From positions 124,001 through 188,000 of the forward strand of contig CAVTJP010000006.1 of assembly GCA_963735085.1 (NCBI GenBank): DNA of 64,000 bases. The letters run 5' to 3'. Below the pieces are notes generated by a model that was not told where the DNA came from, searched no databases, and saw nothing but the letters and a program-made list of their open reading frames with translations. The stretch comes from DATJGR01 sp963735085 (GTDB taxonomy: Bacteria > Pseudomonadota > Gammaproteobacteria > Pseudomonadales > Azotimanducaceae). Shown here piece after piece: positions 27,139 through 34,354 of this stretch (positions are counted from its first letter, which is position 1; each line of letters opens with the position of its first letter). Position numbers and translations under genes: made by a program.

Positions 27139-27483
27139 TCAACCATCGGCGCGCTGCCGAGGTGTCGAGACCGCTTGCGTGGGAAATTCCTCCAGGCTTT
27201 CGTTGACGCGATCACGCAGTTCCTTGCCGGGCTTGAAGTGAGGAACGTACTTTCCCGACAACCCAACGGATTCACCGGTTTTAGGGTTGCGGCCGATGCG
27301 CGGTGCACGGTAATGCAACGAGAAACTGCCGAATCCCCGAATCTCGATGCGTTGGCCCTGCGCGAGCGTCTGAGCCATGTGCTCAATCATCGTCTTGACC
27401 GCGAGTTCAACGTCCTTCGCCGATAGCTCCGACGACTGTGATTGACGCGCGGTGATGCGTTCAATGAGTTCCGACTTGGTCAT
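27139..27483 (-). CDS. ihfB: integration host factor subunit beta
   Basis: 114 residues; with IhfA it bends DNA sharply and acts in replication, recombination and transcription. The start MTKSELIERI, the helix ELAVKTMIEHM and the beta-arm region around RIEIRGFGSFSLHYR..RIGRNPKTG are typical, including the DNA-intercalating Pro region. The C-terminal tail past LRDRVNES (about 20 residues) is longer than in E. coli. ATG at 27483 is chosen by family; the frame extends ten codons further without support. rpsA-ihfB order is the usual one in gammaproteobacteria. Confidence 0.96.
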   Translation of the reverse strand: MTKSELIERITARQSQSSELSAKDVELAVKTMIEHMAQTLAQGQRIEIRGFGSFSLHYRAPRIGRNPKTGESVGLSGKYVPHFKPGKELRDRVNESLEEFPTQAVSTPRQRADG

Positions 27484-27566
27484 GGCAGTTGCGTTCAATG
27501 CGGCGAGCTCCAAGCCCTGACGCTATCACACCCACCAAAGGCGTTCAACAAAAAGACCTTATTTTT

Positions 27567-27584
27567 CATGGAGTTGAATCCATG
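27567..27584. promoter_or_regulatory. palindrome upstream of ihfB
   Basis: CATGGA and TCCATG form a six-base inverted repeat with a six-base spacer, in the 162-base gap between rpsA and ihfB, next to an A/T-rich run (27551-27566) that may belong to the ihfB promoter. No IHF consensus is seen at the palindrome, so a binding protein cannot be named. Confidence 0.35.
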
Positions 27585-27596
27585 TCGCAGAACGAG

Positions 27597-27634
27597 ATAA
27601 AAGAGGTTGCGAGAGGCCCGACCCGACCCCTCGC
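27597..27634 (-). terminator. probable rpsA terminator
   Basis: On the minus strand an eight-pair GC stem (27627-27634 with 27609-27616, one G-U pair) is followed by CTCTTTTAT, a short T-rich tail. It begins 12 bases beyond the rpsA stop. The stem is good, the tail moderate. Confidence 0.5.
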
Positions 27635-27645
27635 GTACCCGCGGA

Positions 27646-29328
27646 TCAGCTCTGATCCTGATCCATTTGCGCCTTGATCAAGTCGCCCAGCGTCGTCGGG
27701 CCCGGTCGTTCGCTTTCCTTCTGCTTGTGCTCTTTGACCGCGCTGCGCTCTTCTTCGATGTCCTTCGCCTTGACGGACAACCCGATGGTGCGGTTTTTCC
27801 GATCGACCGAGATCACCTTGACTTCGATCTGATCGCCAACCTTCAGCACATTGCGCGCGTCTTCAACGCGATCGACGCTCAACTCCGATGCCTTCAGGAC
27901 ACCGACCACATCCGTTGCGAGCAACACATGCGCTTCCTTCGGTTCGACCTCGGAAATGGTTCCGGTAACGATGCTGCCACGATCGTTGACGGCCGCATAA
28001 TCGGTGAACGGATCCTGATCGAGTTGTTTGATGCCGAGCGAAATGCGCTCGCGCTCAGGATCGATCGACAGTACGAGGGTTTCGATCTCTTCGCCTTTGG
28101 AGTAACGCCGCACCGCGGTTTCACCCGGTTCGTTCCACGAGATATCGGACAGGTGCACCAGCCCATCGATGCCCCCCTCGAGGCCGATGAAGATGCCGAA
28201 GTCGGTGATCGACTTGATATTGCCTTTGATCCGATCGCCCTTCTGCGCCGTCTGCGCAAATTCACCCCACGGATTCGGCCGACACTGCTTGATGCCAAGC
28301 GAAATGCGGCGGCGCTCTTCGTCGATGTCGAGCACCATCACTTCGACCTGATCGCCGACGGCCACGACTTTCGACGGGTGAATGTTCTTGTTGGTCCAGT
28401 CCATCTCCGAGACGTGCACCAGCCCTTCGACGCCTTCCTGAATCTCGGCGAAACAGCCGTAGTCAGTCAGATTCGTGACGGTGGCCATCACGCGCGCACC
28501 TTCAGGATAGCGGCGTACCAGATCGACCCACGGATCGTCACCCAACTGCTTCATGCCAAGCGATACGCGGTTCTTCTCACGATCGAACTTGAGGATTTTG
28601 ACGGACACTTCGTCGCCAACGTTGACCATTTCACTCGGATGCCGGATTCGTCGCCACGCCATGTCGGTGATATGCAACAGGCCATCGACGCCACCCAGAT
28701 CGACGAACGCGCCGTAGTCGGTGAGATTCTTGACGACGCCTTTGACTTCCTGGCCTTCCTGTAGCGACGACAGCAACGCTTCGCGTTCGACGCTGTTTTC
28801 CTGTTCGAGCACAGCGCGACGCGAGACCACGACGTTGTTGCGCCGCTGGTCGAGCTTGATCACTTTGAACTCGAGCGGTTTGCCTTCCAGGTGCGCTGTT
28901 TCACGCAGCGGCCGGATGTCCACCAGCGAACCCGGCAGGAACGCGCGGATGTCGGTGATGTCGACGGTGAATCCGCCTTTGACTTTTCCATTGATGATGC
29001 CGGTAACGACCTCGTTCTTCTCGAACGCGTCTTCGAGCATCATCCACGATTCGGCGCGACGCGCCTTCTCACGGGAGAGGCGGGTTTCGCCGAAGCCGTC
29101 ATCGACGACTTCCATCGCAACTTTGACCTGGTCGCCGATCTCCAGTTTGAAATCGCCGTTGTCGTCCACGAACTGCGCGCGCGGAATGACACCTTCGGAC
29201 TTCAGCCCTGCGTGTACCACGACCCAATCACTATCTATTTCCACCACCGTGCCGGTTACGATGGAGCCCGGCGCCATCTCGATGGTGTTCAGGCTTTCTT
29301 CGAAGAGATCAGCAAAACTTTCACTCAT
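27646..29328 (-). CDS. rpsA: 30S ribosomal protein S1
   Basis: 560 residues with six S1 (OB-fold) repeats, the full gammaproteobacterial form: the first two bind the ribosome and the others bind mRNA, seen in repeated G-x-V-x2-[IL]-x-[DE]-[YF]-G-x-[FL] and HxSDI/HITDM-type blocks. S1 lets the ribosome start on leaders without strong Shine-Dalgarno sites. Its own ATG has no close ribosome site (AGGA is about 20 bases away), as in E. coli, where S1 represses its own translation. It follows cmk by 90 bases, with its own promoter. Confidence 0.97.
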   Translation of the reverse strand: MSESFADLFEESLNTIEMAPGSIVTGTVVEIDSDWVVVHAGLKSEGVIPRAQFVDDNGDFKLEIGDQVKVAMEVVDDGFGETRLSREKARRAESWMMLEDAFEKNEVVTGIINGKVKGGFTVDITDIRAFLPGSLVDIRPLRETAHLEGKPLEFKVIKLDQRRNNVVVSRRAVLEQENSVEREALLSSLQEGQEVKGVVKNLTDYGAFVDLGGVDGLLHITDMAWRRIRHPSEMVNVGDEVSVKILKFDREKNRVSLGMKQLGDDPWVDLVRRYPEGARVMATVTNLTDYGCFAEIQEGVEGLVHVSEMDWTNKNIHPSKVVAVGDQVEVMVLDIDEERRRISLGIKQCRPNPWGEFAQTAQKGDRIKGNIKSITDFGIFIGLEGGIDGLVHLSDISWNEPGETAVRRYSKGEEIETLVLSIDPERERISLGIKQLDQDPFTDYAAVNDRGSIVTGTISEVEPKEAHVLLATDVVGVLKASELSVDRVEDARNVLKVGDQIEVKVISVDRKNRTIGLSVKAKDIEEERSAVKEHKQKESERPGPTTLGDLIKAQMDQDQS

Positions 29329-29366
29329 GCCAAATGTTCATCGGTTGTCCTAAATTCACGGCTGGA

Positions 29367-29397
29367 ATAATCCGCCGCACCCTCATGCTCGAGTCAA
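29367..29397 (-). promoter_or_regulatory. rpsA: predicted rpsA promoter
   Basis: On the minus strand TTGACT (29397-29392) and GATTAT (29372-29367) stand 19 bases apart, giving an expected transcript start about 30 bases before the rpsA ATG. The -35 is strong, the spacer two bases longer than ideal. A promoter in the cmk-rpsA gap is known in E. coli. Confidence 0.45.
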
Positions 29398-29418
29398 CAA
29401 CGAACCGTCGCGAGCTGC

Positions 29419-30123
29419 TCAACTATCCTTACCTTGCCCCGCGGGTGTTAGCCCCTTTGCATGGGCCAACTGCCACACCTGCTCGAATACGGCATCAATG
29501 GAAAGCGAAGAACTGTCGATCACCACCGCATCGTCTGCCGGTTGCAGTGGCGATACCGCCCGCGATCGATCGCGCGCATCGCGTTCCCGGATGCTTTCGA
29601 GAAGGGCGCGGAGACTAACACCCAAATCCTTATCTTTCAACTGCTTATAGCGTCGTCGCGCGCGCTCTTCGGCGCTCGCCTCGAGAAATATTTTGAGCGT
29701 CGCATCAGTGAACACGACAGTCCCCATGTCGCGTCCGTCGGCGACCAGACCCGGCGTGCGGCGGAAACTGTGCTGGGCATCAAGCAGTGCCGTGCGCACG
29801 CGCGGCAGCGCGGCAATCTGCGATGCCGCGACGCTGACCGTCTCATGCCGAATGACGCTACTGATGTCGAGACCGTCGGCGCGAACGACGACATTGTCTT
29901 CAGCAAGGATGTCGAAGTGCGCATCCAGACGTGTCGCAAGCACTGCCAGCGCGACGCCATCATCCAAAGGCGTCTGCTTTGCCAGCGCCGACCATGCCAC
30001 AGCACGATAGAGCGCACCGCTATCCAGCAGGTGCCACTGGAACGCGAGCGCCAGACGCGCCGCAAGCGTGCCCTTGCCGGAACCGCTGGGGCCGTCCACC
30101 GTGATGACTGGAATCTCATTCAC
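29419..30123 (-). CDS. cmk: cytidylate kinase
   Basis: 234 residues; phosphorylates CMP and dCMP to the diphosphates. P-loop GPSGSGKGT, the CMP-binding LLDSGALYRA and the LVADGRDMGTVVF segment are clear, with the lid region ARRRYKQLKDK. It lies 13 bases after tyrA. In Pseudomonas a tyrA-aroA fusion occupies this point; here no aroA sequence remains. It is the last gene of the gyrA-to-cmk run, upstream of rpsA. Confidence 0.96.
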   Translation of the reverse strand: MNEIPVITVDGPSGSGKGTLAARLALAFQWHLLDSGALYRAVAWSALAKQTPLDDGVALAVLATRLDAHFDILAEDNVVVRADGLDISSVIRHETVSVAASQIAALPRVRTALLDAQHSFRRTPGLVADGRDMGTVVFTDATLKIFLEASAEERARRRYKQLKDKDLGVSLRALLESIRERDARDRSRAVSPLQPADDAVVIDSSSLSIDAVFEQVWQLAHAKGLTPAGQGKDS

Positions 30124-30136
30124 GTTGTTCGATCCG

Positions 30137-31030
30137 TCAGTGTCTTTCTGTCAGTTCATCCGTCAATTCATCCGTCAAACGGGCGCGGGCAGCTTGGGCA
30201 TTGGCCAACAGTTGCTCCAGTTCGTCGAAACGTTCCGCGCGGAGCAGTTCGACGATTTCGCCAACCGAACTCGACCAGCCGTCATATTGCGCCAGCACCG
30301 CAGACCGGTTCGCCACGAGGATTCGACGCCACATCGCTGCTTCTGAAGCCGCGATACGCGTGAAGTCCTGCAGACCAGGTCCAGCGAAGCGATGCGGCGG
30401 TGCACTGTGCGGCGCATCGACCCAGTTCATGAACGCATACGCAATCAAGTGCGGCAGATGACTCGTCAACGCAACCATTTCGTCGTGAACATCGGCGCTG
30501 GTCTCGAACACGTTCGCACCCGCGGCGCGCCACCACTGGCTGACCCGGTTGAGCGCCGCTCGGTCGGTCTCGGCTTGCGGCGTCACGATCACGTGGCGAC
30601 CGCGAAACAGATTCGCGGTTGCGGCGTCTGGTCCGTGCTGTTCCGAACCGGCCATTGGATGGCTCGGCACGAACCACGGCGGCACACCGGACCCGCCACG
30701 CAGTTCATTGAGCACACTGCCCTTCACGCTGCCGACGTCGAACACCGTCGTCATGCCACGCCCAACGCGTGTCCTGATCTGCTCGACGATCTGCGCGATC
30801 TGTAGCGTGGGAACCGCAACGACTATCGCGTCAGCGATGGTATCCGCGGCGCCGATTGCGGCATTCGCATCACTTGCCACGACATCGATGATGCCGAGCG
30901 TGCGCGCACGCTCGGCGACCGCTACATCGGCGTCGAGGCCGACAATGTCGGTGAAGCAACCCGCCTCACGCATCGCCAGCGCAAACGATCCACCGATCAG
31001 TCCGGTGCCAATGACGAGCAGACGTGACAT
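30137..31030 (-). CDS. tyrA: prephenate dehydrogenase
   Basis: 297 residues, monofunctional NAD(P)-dependent prephenate or cyclohexadienyl dehydrogenase in tyrosine synthesis. The nucleotide motif is GTGLIGGSFA, and HPMAGSEQHGP holds the substrate-binding residues. No ACT domain and no chorismate mutase part. The last residues repeat (LTDELTDEL), matching a 12-base tandem repeat in the DNA just before the stop. It sits six bases after hisC. The aroA domain that is fused to TyrA in Pseudomonas is absent. Confidence 0.94.
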   Translation of the reverse strand: MSRLLVIGTGLIGGSFALAMREAGCFTDIVGLDADVAVAERARTLGIIDVVASDANAAIGAADTIADAIVVAVPTLQIAQIVEQIRTRVGRGMTTVFDVGSVKGSVLNELRGGSGVPPWFVPSHPMAGSEQHGPDAATANLFRGRHVIVTPQAETDRAALNRVSQWWRAAGANVFETSADVHDEMVALTSHLPHLIAYAFMNWVDAPHSAPPHRFAGPGLQDFTRIAASEAAMWRRILVANRSAVLAQYDGWSSSVGEIVELLRAERFDELEQLLANAQAARARLTDELTDELTERH

Positions 31031-31036
31031 CGCCGC

Positions 31037-32134
31037 TCAGACCACTTTGGCGAGCGCATCGAGAAAGCGTGCGTTTTCTTCGTGCAGCCCAACTGTGATG
31101 CGCAGGTGATCCGGCATACCGTAACCGCCGATCGGCCTAACGATCACACCAAGGCGCAACAGCGCATCGTAGACAGGTGCCGCGGGCCTGCGCAGATCAA
31201 CGCACAGGAAATTGCCACCGGAGGGTATGAACGGGACACCGAGTTGGTCGAGCCCCTGGCGTAACTGCTGCATGCCGGCGTCGTTGATTTCGCGACTCCG
31301 ACGCACGAATGCCTGATCGCCAAGCGCCGCCTCGGCGCATTCGAGCGCCAGTGACGAGACGTTGAAGGGCTGCCGCACTCGATTGAGCAGATCCGCAATG
31401 TCCGGGTGCGATACACAATAGCCAACGCGCATACCGGCGAGACCATAGATCTTGGAGAACGTCCGCGTCACGACGAGGTTCGGATACCGACCGAGCAATT
31501 CGATGCCATTCGGATAATCCGCATGCTGCAAATATTCGAAGTACGCCTCGTCCAGCACCGCGATCACATGCGCCGGTATGCGGTCCAGGAACGCCGTCAA
31601 CTGGCGTCGATCGACCCAGGTACCGGTCGGATTGTTCGGATTGGCAATGAAGACAATTCGAGTCGCCTCGGTTACCGCTTCCGCCATCGCGTCCAGATCG
31701 TGCGTCCATTCGCGCGCCGGCACCGTCACCAGTGTGCCGCCATGCGCGATCACCGCGAGCGGATATACGACGAACGCGTGCGCGGACACGATGCCTTCGC
31801 AACCGGGCGACAACGCAACACGAGCAATCAGTTCGAGTACGTCATTGGACCCGTTGCCGAGTGAAATCTGTTCGGCGCGAACACAGAGGTGTTCGGCCAG
31901 CGCACGTTTCAGGCGATAGCCGCTGCCGTCGGGATAACGCGACAGCGTCGTCGCCGCGTGCGCAAGCGCCGCGTGCACCGACGGTCCGGGTCCGCGCGGG
32001 TTTTCGTTGCTCGCGAGTTTAACGACACCGGTAATGCCGAGCTCGCGCTGCAGTTCCTCGATCGGTTTGCCCGCCTGATACGGCTGCAACGTCAGGATGT
32101 CGCGATTCGCCCACTGCTCAACGAACTCAGTCAT
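31037..32134 (-). CDS. hisC: histidinol-phosphate aminotransferase (class I/II PLP)
   Basis: 365 residues, fold-type I aminotransferase. The core motifs are KLASNENPRG, the NPNNPTGT cofactor loop, LDEAYFEY, and the PLP lysine in RTFSKIYGLAGMR. In this operon position (between pheA and tyrA) Pseudomonas carries hisC2, which may serve aromatic as well as histidine synthesis; that dual role is inference. ATG 32134 starts eight bases after the pheA stop; the frame upstream of it runs inside pheA and is rejected. Confidence 0.93.
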   Translation of the reverse strand: MTEFVEQWANRDILTLQPYQAGKPIEELQRELGITGVVKLASNENPRGPGPSVHAALAHAATTLSRYPDGSGYRLKRALAEHLCVRAEQISLGNGSNDVLELIARVALSPGCEGIVSAHAFVVYPLAVIAHGGTLVTVPAREWTHDLDAMAEAVTEATRIVFIANPNNPTGTWVDRRQLTAFLDRIPAHVIAVLDEAYFEYLQHADYPNGIELLGRYPNLVVTRTFSKIYGLAGMRVGYCVSHPDIADLLNRVRQPFNVSSLALECAEAALGDQAFVRRSREINDAGMQQLRQGLDQLGVPFIPSGGNFLCVDLRRPAAPVYDALLRLGVIVRPIGGYGMPDHLRITVGLHEENARFLDALAKVV

Positions 32135-32142
32135 TGCGCCGC

Positions 32143-33276
32143 TCAAACAACATTCTGTGGATACGAGCCGAGAGGTTTGACTTCCATCGCCACACCGCGG
32201 ACGTCGCGCAACACGGCTTCGATCTCCGGCGCTGATTCGTGGCCATCGAAGTCGATGAAAAACACATACGTCCAACTGCCGGTTCGCGAAGGTCGCGTCT
32301 CGATGCGCGTCAAACTGATGCCGTGACGATGAAACGGTTCGAGCACGCGGTACAGCGCACCTGGTTCGTTACGCGTAGATACGAGAATCGACGATTTGTC
32401 ACGGCCACTCGGCCCGACGCGTTGGCGACCAATCACCAGAAAGCGGGTCTTGTTGTCGGGCTGATCTTCGATGTTCACTGCGAGCACGCGCAGGCCATAG
32501 CGTTGCGCTGCCATGTCACCGGCAATCGCCGCGCAATCACTACGCTTCACCGCGATGCGCGCAGCCTCCGCATTGCTGTTCACCGCGACCCGTTCGACAC
32601 CGGGGAAGTGCGAGTCGAGCCAGCGACGGCATTGGCCGAGCGATTGTTGATGCGAATAAATCGTCGCGATCGCAGCGCGTTCGGTATCGGGCGCCGTCAT
32701 CAGGCAATGATGAATGGGCAGTTCCACTTCGGCACAGATACGCAGTGGCGACGTCATGAAGCAGTCGAGTGTGTGGTTGACCATACCTTCCGTGGAATTC
32801 TCGACTGGCACGACACCATAGTGTGCCGCGTCCGCTTCAACTTCACGAAAGACTTCATCGATGGTTGCCAACGAGCGCGTGGTGGCGAAATGGCCGAACT
32901 GCTTCACCGCCGCGGCCTCGGTGTAGGTGCCTGCTGGACCGAGGTAGGCGATCGTCAGCGGCTGTTCGAGCGCGAGGCAACAGGAAATGATTTCGCGGAA
33001 CAGATGGGCCATGTCGTCGTCGGACAACGGGCCGGTGTTTTCGCGTTTGACCCGCAGCAGTATCTCGGCTTCGCGTTCCGGCCTGTAGAACACGGGGGAC
33101 TCCTCTCCGGAATCCGCCGCCTTGATCTCCGCGACGCGTTGCGCACACGCCGCGCGTTCGTTGATCAAGCGCTGCAACTCGCTGTCGATTGCATCGATGC
33201 GCGTGCGCACTTCGCGCAGCGAATCGAGTTTGCCGCCACTCTCCCGCGCCATCAGGTATCCCAGGCCATCAGACAT
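32143..33276 (-). CDS. pheA: chorismate mutase / prephenate dehydratase (P-protein)
   Basis: 377 residues; converts chorismate to prephenate and then phenylpyruvate in phenylalanine synthesis. Chorismate mutase (AroQ type) at about 15-100, prephenate dehydratase at about 107-285 with GPAGTYTEAA and VPVENSTEGMVNHTLD, and an ACT regulatory domain at about 295-370 (GALYRVL, and RIETRPSR for the usual ESRP phenylalanine site, so feedback control may be altered or kept). The ATG overlaps the serC stop by eight bases. Confidence 0.96.
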   Translation of the reverse strand: MSDGLGYLMARESGGKLDSLREVRTRIDAIDSELQRLINERAACAQRVAEIKAADSGEESPVFYRPEREAEILLRVKRENTGPLSDDDMAHLFREIISCCLALEQPLTIAYLGPAGTYTEAAAVKQFGHFATTRSLATIDEVFREVEADAAHYGVVPVENSTEGMVNHTLDCFMTSPLRICAEVELPIHHCLMTAPDTERAAIATIYSHQQSLGQCRRWLDSHFPGVERVAVNSNAEAARIAVKRSDCAAIAGDMAAQRYGLRVLAVNIEDQPDNKTRFLVIGRQRVGPSGRDKSSILVSTRNEPGALYRVLEPFHRHGISLTRIETRPSRTGSWTYVFFIDFDGHESAPEIEAVLRDVRGVAMEVKPLGSYPQNVV

Positions 33277-34351
33277 GTTCCGATTCGAATGCTGCCATGT
33301 ACTCGATCAGTGCATCGACCGCAGCCTCCGGTACTGCGTTGTACAGGCTCGCCCGCATGCCGCCGACGCTTCGATGACCCTTGAGATTCTGCATGTTCGC
33401 CGCTTCCGCACCCTGCAGGAACGCCTTATCGAGGGTTTCGTTTGCCAGCGTGAACGTAACGTTCATCCACGAGCGATCGCGTTCGACGACCGGAGAATGA
33501 TAGAAATTGCTGGCGTCGATCGCGCGATACAGTTTCGTTGCCTTCACGCGATTGCGCCGCGCCATCGTCGCCAGGCCGCCTTGGCGTTTGATCCAGCGAA
33601 ACACCAGGCCGGCGATGTACCACGAATACGTTGGCGGCGTGTTGTACATCGAATCATTGTTCGCGTTGAGGCTCCAGTCGAGCACGCTCGGCGTATCTGC
33701 GCGCGCTCGATCCAGCAGATCGCGCCGTACGATTACCAGCACCAGACCTGCCGGACCGATATTCTTCTGCGCACCGGCATAAATGGCACCGTATCGAGAC
33801 ACGTCGAGCGGACGCGACAGCAATGTGCTCGACATGTCGGCGACCAGCGGCACGGCACCGACGTCCGGCGTCTCGTGAAATTCAACTCCACCGATCGTCT
33901 CGTTGCTGATGATGTGAACATACGCGGCGTCGGGATCGAGATGCCACTCCGATCGCGGCGGAACACGATCGAAATTCGTCGCTTTGGAACTCGCAACCAC
34001 ATTCGCGGCGCAGTAGCGTTGAGCTTCGCTGATCGCTTTGTTCGCCCACGCACCCGTGTTCACGTAATCGGCGCAGCTTTTTGCCCCGAGAAGATTCAGC
34101 GGCACTGCAGCAAACTGTGCGGTGGCGCCGCCTTGCAGGAACAGCACGGCGTAGTCGTCGGAGACATCAAGCAGATCGCGCAGGTCCGCCTCGGCTCGCT
34201 GCGCGATGTCGATGAACTCGGTGCTGCGATGGCTCATCTCCATCACGGACATGCCGGTGCCGCGATAGTCGAACAACTCCGCTGCGGCTTCTTCGAGCAC
34301 TTCGAGCGGCAATGCGGCCGGACCCGCGGAGAAATTAAATGCGCGCTGCAT
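33269..34351 (-). CDS. serC: phosphoserine aminotransferase
   Basis: 360 residues; converts 3-phosphohydroxypyruvate to phosphoserine, and is also used for pyridoxal phosphate synthesis. RAFNFSAGPAALP at the start, the PLP lysine in YAGAQKNIGPAG, and the GGMRASLYNA substrate-binding end are standard. The ATG comes three bases after the gyrA stop, and the gene overlaps pheA by eight bases, so it belongs to the gyrA-led operon. Its pathway partner serA-like gene is in this window at 53547. Confidence 0.96.
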   Translation of the reverse strand: MQRAFNFSAGPAALPLEVLEEAAAELFDYRGTGMSVMEMSHRSTEFIDIAQRAEADLRDLLDVSDDYAVLFLQGGATAQFAAVPLNLLGAKSCADYVNTGAWANKAISEAQRYCAANVVASSKATNFDRVPPRSEWHLDPDAAYVHIISNETIGGVEFHETPDVGAVPLVADMSSTLLSRPLDVSRYGAIYAGAQKNIGPAGLVLVIVRRDLLDRARADTPSVLDWSLNANNDSMYNTPPTYSWYIAGLVFRWIKRQGGLATMARRNRVKATKLYRAIDASNFYHSPVVERDRSWMNVTFTLANETLDKAFLQGAEAANMQNLKGHRSVGGMRASLYNAVPEAAVDALIEYMAAFESEHV

Positions 34352-34354
34352 CAG

